A stretch of 64,000 bases of DNA from Erysipelotrichaceae bacterium (lineage in GTDB: Bacteria > Bacillota_I > Bacilli_A > Erysipelotrichales > Erysipelotrichaceae), in contig JAFRZA010000020.1 of the NCBI GenBank assembly GCA_017442805.1, positions 62,001 to 126,000 on the forward strand, in the 5' to 3' direction. The translations under genes were made by a program, and so were the position numbers. The notes under the pieces are model-generated. The model made no database searches, was not told the DNA's origin, and worked only from the letters and a program-made list of their open reading frames with translations. Numbering within the stretch: the first letter of the stretch is position 1; each line of letters starts with the position of its first letter. Positions 44,770 to 52,886 of the stretch are shown piece after piece.

Positions 44770-44807
44770 AAAAAGGGTAACCGGAATGATGAACGGTTAC
44801 CCTTTTT
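44770..44807. terminator. Bidirectional terminator between GT2 and LCP genes
   Basis: Perfect 14-bp stem 44770-44783 with 44794-44807, A-run on one side and T-run on the other, so it can serve both convergent genes. Confidence 0.9.
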
Positions 44808-44812
44808 GTCTG

Positions 44813-46381
44813 TTAATTATCGGTTTCGTTTACGGCCTCGTTGTTGAGGACTTTTTCAATAAGTTTTTTGGCTTTCTCCAGGGAAGCTTCCTTGAGGAAT
44901 ACCATACTCAGTTCCTTGTTGCCCATGGCATAGCTCTTACCAGGCCCGGTCTTGCCGGTCAGCGAGTAGCTGGAGAATACCCATCCGGACATGTTATCCA
45001 GCTGCATCTGAACCAGAGAGAAGATCTGGTCAGCGGTCATGTCAGTGAGGAACTTGCCTTCCATGGCCTTCAGCAGGGCGTCGACCTTGGTGATGACGTC
45101 CTTGCTGATGACGGTGTCGATCAGGGCCTTCAGGACGATGGCCTGGTGTTCGTTACGGCCCATGTCGTTATTCTTGAGGGCATATCTTTCCCTGACGTAC
45201 AGCAGCGCTTCGTTACCGGTCAGGGTGATCTCGCCGGCCGCGTATGAGTACTTGGTCCAGACCGCCTTGTTCTTGGCGCTGTCCCAGACCTGGTGCTTGG
45301 TCGAAGTGAAGGCGTAGGGGTTGTTTATCGTCAGACCGCCCAGAGCGTCGACGATGTCGATCAGCGAGCGGAAATTGACGCGGACATAGAAGTTGACTTC
45401 ATAGCCCAGCGCCGCGGAGACGGTGTTTCTCCAGGCATTGATGCCGTAGATAGAGGCGTGGGTCAGTTTGTCCATCTTCTTCTCATCGCCGCCGATGGCC
45501 AGATAGGAGTCTCTGGGGATAGTCACCATCAGGATCTGACGGGTGTTGGGGTTGACCACGCAGATGATGTTGGCGTCGGTTCTTCCCTTGGAAGATGGCG
45601 AACTCTTGAAGTTGTCGCTTCCGGCGATGCCGATGATGAACGGACTCTTGGTGACATCGCCCGTAAAGGCGGTCGGCCGTTCATGATCGTCGATGACTTC
45701 CTGGGTTATCTGCAGCAACAGCGTGATGTCGGTGTCAAAGTTCTCGTAATCGGAGTTTTCGGCCACGATGTCGGCGTATACTTCATTGACCAGGATGGCG
45801 TCGACTTCGCCGCTGTAGAGGGCGTCGAAGGCGGCGTAGAAGTCAACATACTCCACCGTGGTGATTTCACCGTCACTGATCTGGGAATTGATGTCATCCA
45901 GCGCTATCTGCTGGTTTTCCAGGTCCAGGGTGCTCTGAATGCCCATCTTCTTTCCTGCCAGATCATCAAGAGTGGTGAACTGCGAGGAAGTCATGACATA
46001 GACGTTCATGTACAGTTCGGTCGTTTCCGGAATCGGGATGAACATCTTTTCGACCCGGCCCTTGTAGTAGGGCAGAGCGTAGGTGCCGAAGGTATTGATC
46101 GTGATGAGCAGCAGGCTGAGGGCCAGGCAGGCAGCTCTGATGAAGACGCCGGCGTTTTTCAGAAGAATGGATAATAACAGAAGCAGGTTGAGGACCACCA
46201 GAACGATGATCAGGATCCTGATGTACCTGGTCGGGATGACCTTCAGGTCGATAACGGCTTTCACCAGAAAAAACGATGTAATATGCACCAGCGAGAAGAT
46301 TATCAGTAATATGAATTTCCAGACGGACGGAGTGAGTCTCTTCGCCGTCTCTGTTTTTCTTTGCTTTCTAGCCAATTTCAT
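44813..46381 (-). CDS. LCP (LytR-CpsA-Psr) family ligase with solute-binding-like insert
   Basis: A 522-residue membrane protein of the family that transfers lipid-linked glycopolymers onto peptidoglycan. Three membrane helices lie at about 22-105. Residues about 125-225 resemble part of a type 2 periplasmic binding protein (FTTLDDLAGKKMGIQS ... ALYSGEVDAILVNEVYADIV). The LCP domain follows (about 250-460) with TDANIICVVNP, TIPRDSYLA, the ALGGLTI loop and RERYALKNNDMGRNEHQ. The ATG at 46381 was chosen over a TTG at 46384. There is no clear ribosome binding site, and TATAAT on the minus strand at 46403-46408 leaves a very short leader. It likely anchors the polymer made by the neighbouring loci. 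Confidence 0.87.
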   Translation of the reverse strand: MKLARKQRKTETAKRLTPSVWKFILLIIFSLVHITSFFLVKAVIDLKVIPTRYIRILIIVLVVLNLLLLLSILLKNAGVFIRAACLALSLLLITINTFGTYALPYYKGRVEKMFIPIPETTELYMNVYVMTSSQFTTLDDLAGKKMGIQSTLDLENQQIALDDINSQISDGEITTVEYVDFYAAFDALYSGEVDAILVNEVYADIVAENSDYENFDTDITLLLQITQEVIDDHERPTAFTGDVTKSPFIIGIAGSDNFKSSPSSKGRTDANIICVVNPNTRQILMVTIPRDSYLAIGGDEKKMDKLTHASIYGINAWRNTVSAALGYEVNFYVRVNFRSLIDIVDALGGLTINNPYAFTSTKHQVWDSAKNKAVWTKYSYAAGEITLTGNEALLYVRERYALKNNDMGRNEHQAIVLKALIDTVISKDVITKVDALLKAMEGKFLTDMTADQIFSLVQMQLDNMSGWVFSSYSLTGKTGPGKSYAMGNKELSMVFLKEASLEKAKKLIEKVLNNEAVNETDN

Positions 46382-46441
46382 CAACTGCTTTCATACAGAG
46401 GTATTATAACACGGAATGGCCGGGGTTAAAACCTCAGAAAA

Positions 46442-46461
46442 AGGGCTCCCTGATGAGCCCT
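46442..46461 (-). terminator. Terminator of the MATE gene
   Basis: AGGGCTC (46442-46448) pairs with GAGCCCT (46455-46461); read on the minus strand it ends in a T-run. Confidence 0.75.
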
Positions 46462-46480
46462 AGGCTTTTTGATTGATGTT

Positions 46481-47830
46481 TCAGCGCAGCTGGGCATCCT
46501 TCACCCACTTGCTGGTGTAGAAATAGATCAGCGCCAGCGTGCCGGCCAGCGACCAGGCCAGAGGCGCGGATAAATAGAGAATGATCTCGCTGAAGCACAG
46601 CTTCAGTCCGACGGTAACGAAGATGAAGCGGACGATGCACTGGCTGAAGACGGCGATGATCATCGGGGCCTTCACGTTGCCGGCGCCACGGCAGCAGCCG
46701 TTGTAGATGTGCGACCAGGTCAGCGGTATGTAGCTGAGCGCGTTCAGACGCGTCTGGATCGTCCCGTATCTGATGACTTCGGGATTACGGTCAAACAGGC
46801 TGATCATGAAAGGCGCAAAGACGCAGAAGATGGCGGCCAGGATGACGGTCATGCCCATGGCAAGGCGCAGACAGAACCGTATGCCCTCCTTGACCCGCTC
46901 GTACTTGCCGGCTCCCAGATTCTGGCCGACGTAACTGGTGGCTACCGTGGAGACGGCGTGCATCGGCATGTGGACCCACAGGGAGACCTTGGAGGCGACG
47001 CCAATGCCGGCTATGAATTCGTTGGAGAACATGTTGATGTAGGACTGAACGGTGAATTCGCTCAGGGCAATCAGGATGTTCTGGAGGGCGGCGGGAATGC
47101 CCAGGGTGAACATGCTTCTGATCATGGAAGCGTCGGGTTTCATGTGCAGCAGGTCGATCTTTATCTCTTCATCAAGTTTCAGCACCCGGGCAACGGCCAT
47201 TACGGCGATGATCAGCTGAGCGATGGTAGTCGCCAGCGCGACGCCGATGACGCCCATGTGCATAAAGCCGACGAAGACGATTCCCAAAGCCAGGTTGATC
47301 AGACAGGAGATGATCAGATACCAGGTCGGGGTACGGGAGTCACCCATGGAACGCATGATGAAGAAACAGATGTTATAGATCATCATCGGGGTATCGCCGA
47401 TGACGTAGACGCGCAGGTAGCGTTCGGCATTCTGATAGATGGAGGCATCGATGTTGCTGATGCGCATCAGAAGCGGGGTAAAGAACTCCAGCAGGCCGAA
47501 GAAGAGGATGCCGACGGTGATGCCGACCATGAAAGAGGTCTCGATGGCCTTCTTGACCTTGTCTTTGCGGCCGGCGCCGTAGTAGTTGGCGACCAGGATG
47601 CTGGTGGCGGTGGAAAAGCCGAAATAGAAATACTGGGTAATGATGGTTATGGAGTTGGTGGCGCTGACGGCACTGAGGGCTTCGGTATCGATGTAGTTTC
47701 CGACGATCAGCGAATTGGTGATGTTATAGATCTGCTGGAAGACGTTGGCGATGATGATGGGCCAGACGAATCTCATCAGCTGCTTTCCAATCGGACCTTC
47801 AGTCAGGTCGATGCGCTTTTCCTGTGCCAT
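46481..47830 (-). CDS. MATE family multidrug/lipid exporter
   Basis: A 449-residue membrane protein with about twelve hydrophobic segments. The N-terminal LTEGPIGKQLMRFVWPIII and the mid-protein repeat of this region fit the NorM/MATE fold, a cation-driven exporter. I start it at ATG 47830 (MAQEKRIDL), preceded by GAGGAGG, rather than at an upstream in-frame codon. No neighbour suggests a substrate. A terminator follows its stop at 46442-46461. Confidence 0.9.
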   Translation of the reverse strand: MAQEKRIDLTEGPIGKQLMRFVWPIIIANVFQQIYNITNSLIVGNYIDTEALSAVSATNSITIITQYFYFGFSTATSILVANYYGAGRKDKVKKAIETSFMVGITVGILFFGLLEFFTPLLMRISNIDASIYQNAERYLRVYVIGDTPMMIYNICFFIMRSMGDSRTPTWYLIISCLINLALGIVFVGFMHMGVIGVALATTIAQLIIAVMAVARVLKLDEEIKIDLLHMKPDASMIRSMFTLGIPAALQNILIALSEFTVQSYINMFSNEFIAGIGVASKVSLWVHMPMHAVSTVATSYVGQNLGAGKYERVKEGIRFCLRLAMGMTVILAAIFCVFAPFMISLFDRNPEVIRYGTIQTRLNALSYIPLTWSHIYNGCCRGAGNVKAPMIIAVFSQCIVRFIFVTVGLKLCFSEIILYLSAPLAWSLAGTLALIYFYTSKWVKDAQLR

Positions 47831-48058
47831 TGCCGTTCCTCCTCTCTTCATTATCATTTTATCATAAAGCCGGCGTTTTTTTCCTTATAATGCCTGAAGT
47901 TTGACGCATATGAGGGTTTTGTCATGGTATTGGCGTGATAACAGCAGCGCAGCCGCGATCAGATGCCGCAGTTTTCTTTCCGGCCGGCAAAGGCCCTCAG
48001 GCATAACGCTGTTGTCAGGCTCAGCCGGATAATATAATAAAGAAAAAGGGATGATGAC

Positions 48059-49237
48059 ATGATAATCAGGAATGCTAACGTCTTCCGTAACGGAAGGTTT
48101 GAACAGGCCGATGTTCTGTTCAATGATGATCAGATACTGAAAGTTGAACGGAACATAGATGCCGGAGGGCATCAGGTGATCGACGCTCAAGGCGCTGACC
48201 TTTATGCAGGCATCATTGACTGCCACATTCATGGCGGCTTTCTGCGCAGCTTCCAGGCCAATGTTAAAAAAGAAACCTGGGAGAAGTACGGAGATCCGGA
48301 AACACAGGCCCGCTACATCTGTAAGAAAGTAGTGGAAAACGGCGTAACCAGCGTCATGCCGACCATCGGTGATCTGACCGTGGAAGAATATCAGGAAGCA
48401 GTCAGACTGATCAGAAGGATCAGAAGGGACATCGAGGGAGCTGATCCCTTCATGTTCCACTTTGAAGGCGCCTATCAGAATCCCGAGCACCATTCCTCAT
48501 TCAATCATGACCATGACACCCTGCCCTCAAGGGAACACACGCTGGCCATCTGCGGCAATGACCTCAGCGACGTCTGCCTGATCGGCATCGCTCCGGAACT
48601 GGAAGGGTCCATGGAATATCTGGAATGGCTGTGTTCGAAAACGAAGGTTCATGCTGAAGCCGGATATACCAAGGCTTCCGCCGATACGATCCGAAAAGCC
48701 GCTGACCTGGGCCTGGACCAGACCACCCACATGTTCAACGGATTTGAATACATGCATCACCGCATTGAAGGACCGGATGTGGGCATCATGGTGGACGACC
48801 GCATCAAGTGCCAGCTGACCCTGGACTCCTATCACGTCTCACCCTCGTGGTGCAAGCTGCTCATTAAAATCAAGGGAATCGATAAAATCTACGGCCTGAC
48901 CGATCTTTCCTCGCATTCCGGTCTGCCGGAAGGCGTGCATCATCTTGAAGACGGCCGCACGATCATCGCGGCTGACGGCTTCATAAAGGATGAAAAGGGA
49001 ACCATTCAGAGCGGCAACAATACCATGGACCAGATCATGTACAAGGCCCGCCATCTGGTCGGTCTGAGCAAGGAAGAAGTCGGACAGATCTTCACGGAAA
49101 ACGTCGCAGGCTGCCTGGGCATCAAAGACAGAGGCCGCATCGAAGCCGGAAGGCGGAGCGACTTCGTCCTCATGGACGATGACTACCATGTCCTGAAGAC
49201 GATCATCGGCGGCAGGGTGGCTTATGAGAGAAAATAA
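48059..49237 (+). CDS. nagA: N-acetylglucosamine-6-phosphate deacetylase-like amidohydrolase
   Basis: A 392-residue amidohydrolase of the NagA type, which removes acetate from GlcNAc-6-phosphate in the cytoplasm. Visible are the metal-site start DCHIHGG (His56, His58), Glu136 in FHFEGAYQNPE, HAEAGY, THMFNGF, and the catalytic Asp in LTDLSSHSGLPEG. The usual HxHP is here HVSP, and the normal EGPF reads EGAY, so the acceptor site is altered. AAAAAGGG precedes the start, and a TATAAT at 48033-48038 may be its promoter. No nagB or transporter is adjacent. The family is confident; GlcNAc-6-P specificity is less so. Confidence 0.78.
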   Translation: MIIRNANVFRNGRFEQADVLFNDDQILKVERNIDAGGHQVIDAQGADLYAGIIDCHIHGGFLRSFQANVKKETWEKYGDPETQARYICKKVVENGVTSVMPTIGDLTVEEYQEAVRLIRRIRRDIEGADPFMFHFEGAYQNPEHHSSFNHDHDTLPSREHTLAICGNDLSDVCLIGIAPELEGSMEYLEWLCSKTKVHAEAGYTKASADTIRKAADLGLDQTTHMFNGFEYMHHRIEGPDVGIMVDDRIKCQLTLDSYHVSPSWCKLLIKIKGIDKIYGLTDLSSHSGLPEGVHHLEDGRTIIAADGFIKDEKGTIQSGNNTMDQIMYKARHLVGLSKEEVGQIFTENVAGCLGIKDRGRIEAGRRSDFVLMDDDYHVLKTIIGGRVAYERK

Positions 49238-49241
49238 GCGA

Positions 49242-49270
49242 TTGACTTTTAGTCTGTTTAAGAGTTAAAT
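49242..49270 (+). promoter_or_regulatory. Promoter of thrS
   Basis: -35 TTGACT (49242-49247), 17-nt spacer, -10 TTAAAT (49265-49270), directly ahead of the T-box leader. Confidence 0.7.
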
Positions 49271-49276
49271 ATAGGT

Positions 49277-49480
49277 AATGCGATGAACAGGACAACAGAT
49301 GTGGCTGTCTGATCAGAGAGGACCGTGGCTGGTGGAAACGGTCTGAGGACGAGATATCTTACCGCCTGGGAGCAGGCTTTTGAAAAAGACCCGGTTGTAC
49401 CGTTATAACTCAATGAGAAGCAATTAAGGTGGTACCACGTCGATCCAACGTCCTTTAACAGGGACGTTTTAATTTTTTGG
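49277..49480 (+). promoter_or_regulatory. T-box riboswitch of thrS
   Basis: The conserved T-box core AAGGTGGTACCACG is at 49426-49439, and an AGAGAG ... GGTGGAAAC apical stem I region is at about 49314-49340. A terminator follows (AACGTCC 49447-49453 with GGACGTT 49462-49468, then a T-run). An ACC codon at 49361-49363, followed by a purine, is the candidate specifier for threonine. Uncharged tRNA(Thr) would prevent termination. Confidence 0.92.
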
Positions 49481-49491
49481 AGGTAGGAAAC

Positions 49492-51339
49492 ATGAGCGAA
49501 ATCAAGATGAACGAACTTAACATCAGAGAAGACGAAAGGCTGAACATGCTGAACCATTCCTGTGCGCACCTGATGGCGCAGGCGGTCAAGCACCTTTATC
49601 CCCAGGCCAAGTTCTGGGTCGGACCGGTCATTACCGACGGCTTTTACTACGACATGGATCTGGGCGATGCCGTCATCACCGACGAGGATCTGGCGGCCAT
49701 TGAAAAGGAAATGAAGAAGTGCGCCAAGGACGGCAAGAACATCGTCCGTCAGGAGATCTCCAAGGCCGAAGCCCTGGAAATGTTCAAGGACGACGAGTAT
49801 AAGATCGACCTGATTGAAAACATGGACGAAAATGAGACCGTCATCAGCTGTTACCGTCAGGGCGACTTCGTCGACCTCTGCCGCGGACCTCACGTTGAGA
49901 ATACCAAGCTGATGAAGTACTTCAAGCTGCTCAAGTTCTCCGGCGCCTATTTCAAGGGCGACTCCAAGAACAAGGTCATGCAGAGGATCTACGGCATCTG
50001 CTTCGAAAATCAGGAAGACCTGGACGCCTACCTGCTTTACCTGCAGGATGCCCGCGACCGCGACCACCGCAAGATCGGCAAGGAGATGGAGATCTTCATG
50101 CTGTCGGATCTGGTCGGCAAGGGTCTGCCCTTATGGCTGCCTAACGGCTACATCATCTGGCGTACCCTGCAGAACTACATCACCGACATGGAGATCGCCC
50201 ACGGCTACCAGCATGTCCATACTCCCGACCTCGGTTCCGTCGCTCTCTATAAGACTTCCGGTCACTGGGATCACTACAAGGCCGACATGTTTGCCCCGAT
50301 GGTCAAGATGGACGAAGACAACGAAGATCTGACCATGAAGCAGATTATGGAGAACATTGACAAGAACAAGATCGACGACGCCTACGTCTTAAGGCCGATG
50401 AACTGTCCGCATCACATGGTCATCTACGGATCAAAGGCCCACTCCTACCGCGATCTGCCCTTAAGGATCGCCGAAGTGGCCAACGACTTCCGCTATGAGG
50501 CTCAGGGTGCCGTCAAGGGCATTGAGAGAGCCAGATGCTTCACCCAGAACGACTCCCACATCTTCTGCACCCCCGAGCAGATCGAAAGCGAATTCAAGGG
50601 CGTTCTGGACCTGATCCTGGAAGTCTACAAGGACTTCGGAATCACCGACTACAAGTGCCGTCTGTCTCTGAGAGACCCGGCTGATACCGAGAAGTACTTC
50701 CCGGATGACGAGATGTGGAATACCGCTGAAGATTCCCTGAGAAGAGTCATGAGCTCTCTGGACATCGATTACTTTGAAGCTGTCGGCGAAGCTGCCTTCT
50801 ACGGTCCCAAGCTGGACGTTCTGGTCAAGCCGGCCATCGGCAATGAAGTGGCGCTGTCAACCATTCAGCTGGACTTCTTACTGCCGAGAAGATTTGAACT
50901 CAACTACGTCAACGAGGAAGGCGAAAAGAAGACCCCGGTCGTCATTCACCGCGCCATTCTTGGCTCCATTGACCGCTTCGTCTCCTTCTTACTGGAAGAG
51001 ACAAAGGGCAAGCTGCCGCTGTGGCTGGCTCCCCAGCAGTTCTCTGTCATTCCGGTCAACCCCAACGAGCATACCGGTTATGCCAGAGAGATTGTCGAAA
51101 GACTGCAGAGAGAAGGCTTCCGGGCCAAGTTGGATGACCGCAATGAAAAACTGGGCTACCGCATCAGGGAAGCCCAGGTCAAGAAGGTCACCATTCAGCT
51201 GGTCATCGGCGACAACGAAGTCAATAACAAGACCGTTACCGCCCGCCGCTATGGTTCCCAGGCAACCGAGACCATGGATTTCGAGGAATTCCTGAAAGCC
51301 ATGCATAAGGAAGTCGACGAAAAACAGTTGGCTAAATAA
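49492..51339 (+). CDS. thrS: Threonyl-tRNA synthetase lacking the N-terminal TGS domain
   Basis: A 615-residue class II aminoacyl-tRNA synthetase. The editing-domain motifs are at the very N-terminus: HSCAHL with His22 and His26 (about 73 and 77 in E. coli ThrRS), and DLCRGPH with the editing-site Cys. The catalytic core (VLRPMNCPHHMVIY, FRYEAQGAVKGIERARCF, then VIHRAILGSIDRF) and the anticodon-binding C-terminal domain are complete. The TGS (N1) domain of about 60 residues is absent. Start ATG 49492 follows GGAGGTAGG, just after the T-box terminator, so no upstream coding room exists. Expression is controlled by the T-box. Confidence 0.95.
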   Translation: MSEIKMNELNIREDERLNMLNHSCAHLMAQAVKHLYPQAKFWVGPVITDGFYYDMDLGDAVITDEDLAAIEKEMKKCAKDGKNIVRQEISKAEALEMFKDDEYKIDLIENMDENETVISCYRQGDFVDLCRGPHVENTKLMKYFKLLKFSGAYFKGDSKNKVMQRIYGICFENQEDLDAYLLYLQDARDRDHRKIGKEMEIFMLSDLVGKGLPLWLPNGYIIWRTLQNYITDMEIAHGYQHVHTPDLGSVALYKTSGHWDHYKADMFAPMVKMDEDNEDLTMKQIMENIDKNKIDDAYVLRPMNCPHHMVIYGSKAHSYRDLPLRIAEVANDFRYEAQGAVKGIERARCFTQNDSHIFCTPEQIESEFKGVLDLILEVYKDFGITDYKCRLSLRDPADTEKYFPDDEMWNTAEDSLRRVMSSLDIDYFEAVGEAAFYGPKLDVLVKPAIGNEVALSTIQLDFLLPRRFELNYVNEEGEKKTPVVIHRAILGSIDRFVSFLLEETKGKLPLWLAPQQFSVIPVNPNEHTGYAREIVERLQREGFRAKLDDRNEKLGYRIREAQVKKVTIQLVIGDNEVNNKTVTARRYGSQATETMDFEEFLKAMHKEVDEKQLAK

Positions 51340-51353
51340 TTAATTCTGAAATT

Positions 51354-51387
51354 CAGCGGACAGGCCGGCCTGTCCGCTGTTTTTTTT
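51354..51387 (+). terminator. Terminator of thrS
   Basis: Perfect 11-bp stem 51354-51364 with 51369-51379, loop CCGG, then eight T. Confidence 0.95.
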
Positions 51388-51421
51388 ACTGCGATAATGA
51401 TGAAAATAAAGGACGATACGG

Positions 51422-51449
51422 TTGAAATATCACGGAAACGTGATATAAT
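51422..51449 (+). promoter_or_regulatory. Promoter with palindromic operator, DUF4160-DUF2442 pair
   Basis: -35 TTGAAA (51422-51427), 16-nt spacer, -10 TATAAT (51444-51449). A perfect palindrome ATATCACG-GAAA-CGTGATAT (51427-51446) fills the spacer, as expected for an autoregulated operon. Confidence 0.75.
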
Positions 51450-51475
51450 ACAATTGAAAAAGGGAGAGAAAGTTA

Positions 51476-51730
51476 ATGCCAGTATTGTCAAGGTTTTACG
51501 GAATCGTCATCCGCATGTATTTCCAGCAGGCAGAGCATAATCCGCCACATGTACATGCCCTGTATGGGGAGGACATGGCCGCTGTTGAAATAAAGACGGG
51601 AGTGATTCTGGAAGGCTATCTGCCGCCTAAGGCTTTGGCTCTGGTCCGGGAATGGATCGGTTTAAACCGTGATGATCTTCTGCAGATGTGGCAGATGCAG
51701 AAGTTCAGACCTCTTCCTCCCCTTGCTTAA
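51476..51730 (+). CDS. DUF4160 domain protein
   Basis: An 84-residue protein with the DUF4160 pattern: VLSRFYGIVIRMYFQQAEHN, PPHVHA, and W at the end of a helix (ALVREWIGLN). It has no membrane segment. It is followed after 12 nt by a DUF2442 protein; the two families are usually adjacent and I recall them being listed as toxin-antitoxin-like pairs. GGGAGAG precedes the ATG. Biochemical function is not known. Confidence 0.8.
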   Translation: MPVLSRFYGIVIRMYFQQAEHNPPHVHALYGEDMAAVEIKTGVILEGYLPPKALALVREWIGLNRDDLLQMWQMQKFRPLPPLA

Positions 51731-51742
51731 GGAGGTGATCAC

Positions 51743-52180
51743 ATGTTTCACAAGATCAAGGCTGTCAGTGCCCTGCCCGACTTACGCTTAAGCGTTCAGT
51801 TTGCTGAAGGCGTTACAAAACTCTATGATGTTAAGCCGCTGATTTCCAGATGGGAACCGTTCAGGGCTTTTACGGAAACGCCGGAGTTGTTTTATGATGT
51901 CGAGGTTGACGTGGGAGGCTACGGCATTATCTGGAACGATGATCTGGACATCTCATGCGATGAATTGTTCGAAAACGGTGAGGTAATAAAGACTCCGTTT
52001 GATGATCTGATGGCCTTTACGGATGCTACCGAGCTATGGGAGCTGAATGAAAGCACCCTCCGTAAAGCCATATCGTATGGAAAACTCATCAACGGCGTTG
52101 ATGCCTGTAAATACGGTAAACAGTGGGTAATATCCAGACAGGCCATGATCCGTGAATATGGACTGCCTGATAAGAAATAA
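51743..52180 (+). CDS. DUF2442 domain protein with C-terminal DNA-binding-like region
   Basis: A 145-residue protein. Residues 1-75 follow the DUF2442 pattern (KIKAVSALPDLRLSVQFAEG ... YDVKPLIS ... GYGIIWNDDLDISCDELFENG). Residues about 90-140 resemble a helix-turn-helix (ELNESTLRKAISYGKLINGV, then KQWVISRQAM). It is probably the antitoxin-like, DNA-binding partner of the DUF4160 protein and a candidate ligand of the palindrome at 51427-51446. AAGGAGGTGATC precedes the start. The last two codons and stop fall in the 8-bp sequence duplicated by the transposon; the reading frame is intact. Confidence 0.78.
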   Translation: MFHKIKAVSALPDLRLSVQFAEGVTKLYDVKPLISRWEPFRAFTETPELFYDVEVDVGGYGIIWNDDLDISCDELFENGEVIKTPFDDLMAFTDATELWELNESTLRKAISYGKLINGVDACKYGKQWVISRQAMIREYGLPDKK

Positions 52181-52182
52181 AA
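52175..52182. repeat. Target site duplication, left copy
   Basis: AAATAAAA directly before the left terminal repeat. It includes the TAA stop of the DUF2442 gene. The identical copy is at 59894-59901. Confidence 0.92.
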
Positions 52183-52210
52183 GGGCTAATTAAACAAATA
52201 TGGGTCTAAT
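52183..52210 (+). repeat. Left terminal inverted repeat
   Basis: 28 bp matching the reverse complement of 59866-59893 at 26 positions (differences at positions 6 and 18). Similarity stops right after position 28. Confidence 0.93.
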
Positions 52211-52211
52211 A

Positions 52212-52237
52212 AAAGGACGGTCTTAGGATCGCCCTTT
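52212..52237 (+). terminator. Hairpin just inside the left end
   Basis: AAAGG/CCTTT with an inner CGGTC/GATCG segment and loop TTAG. It may block transcription entering from the DUF2442 side. There is no T-run. Confidence 0.4.
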
Positions 52238-52350
52238 CGTTCTGCGCGGTTATGGAAACGTTAGAGCAAGATAATGAACGGCCAGCATAAGACTGTTGAG
52301 GCGCAGGGGTATTAAGATTTATAATGGAGGCAGATAAAAGGAGTTCAGAT

Positions 52351-52839
52351 ATGGGAATATTAAAAAGGGCAATCAAGTTCTTGGACCCGTTTGCTAATCA
52401 TTTTCAAAAGAATACGGCATTTCAGACAATTGTTAACGAAATAAAGGAAACGCAGCCCGCTTGCTTTTACTTTGATGCCGAACACTACCTCGAACGCGGC
52501 GGCACTGTTATTCGTAGCGTTTGCCTCGTTCATAAAGTAGATGGCTTCTTATGGGACTATCACGGAAGGGCAACGTCTGATGGCAACATAAAAGAATTCA
52601 AATTCGTCGATATGGGATATGAGCCAATATATCAGTCGGGTGATCAGCACGTTACTGCTTTCAGCAACGCATTCTTATCTGAATTGCCAAATTATAAAGC
52701 TGGAAGCTGGACACTTAGTTACAGAGCCGAATCGTCGACCAATGTATATTTTTTCGTTCGTGACGATTTGGAATTATATTGGAACCAGGACCAGAAAACA
52801 GCGGAGCAGCGGAAACGCACTCCACTTAAAAAGTGGTAA
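52351..52839 (+). CDS. Transposon passenger protein of unknown function
   Basis: A 162-residue soluble protein. I do not recognise a family. It starts with a basic amphipathic helix (ILKRAIKFLDPFANHFQK), then alternating strands rich in aromatic residues (FYFDAEHYLERGG, VDGFLWDYHG, VYFFVRDDLELYWNQD) and ends with a Lys/Arg-rich tail. No Cys-His cluster, membrane segment or signal peptide is seen. Start ATG 52351 follows AAAGGAG; an ATG at 52324 lacks a site. It is the only plus-strand gene of the element and converges on hsdR with a shared terminator. It could be an accessory to the restriction system or an independent passenger. Confidence 0.6.
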   Translation: MGILKRAIKFLDPFANHFQKNTAFQTIVNEIKETQPACFYFDAEHYLERGGTVIRSVCLVHKVDGFLWDYHGRATSDGNIKEFKFVDMGYEPIYQSGDQHVTAFSNAFLSELPNYKAGSWTLSYRAESSTNVYFFVRDDLELYWNQDQKTAEQRKRTPLKKW

Positions 52840-52859
52840 GGACCATTATCTATATAAGA

Positions 52860-52886
52860 AAAACTCCTCTGTGATAGAGGAGTTTT
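52860..52886. terminator. Bidirectional terminator between the passenger gene and hsdR
   Basis: Perfect 11-bp stem 52860-52870 with 52876-52886, flanked by A and T runs. It overlaps the hsdR stop. Confidence 0.9.

Noticed and set aside
46709-47890. 393-codon plus-strand frame opposite the MATE gene
   Set aside because: Asp/Gly/His-rich shadow of hydrophobic codons; no start signal or domain.
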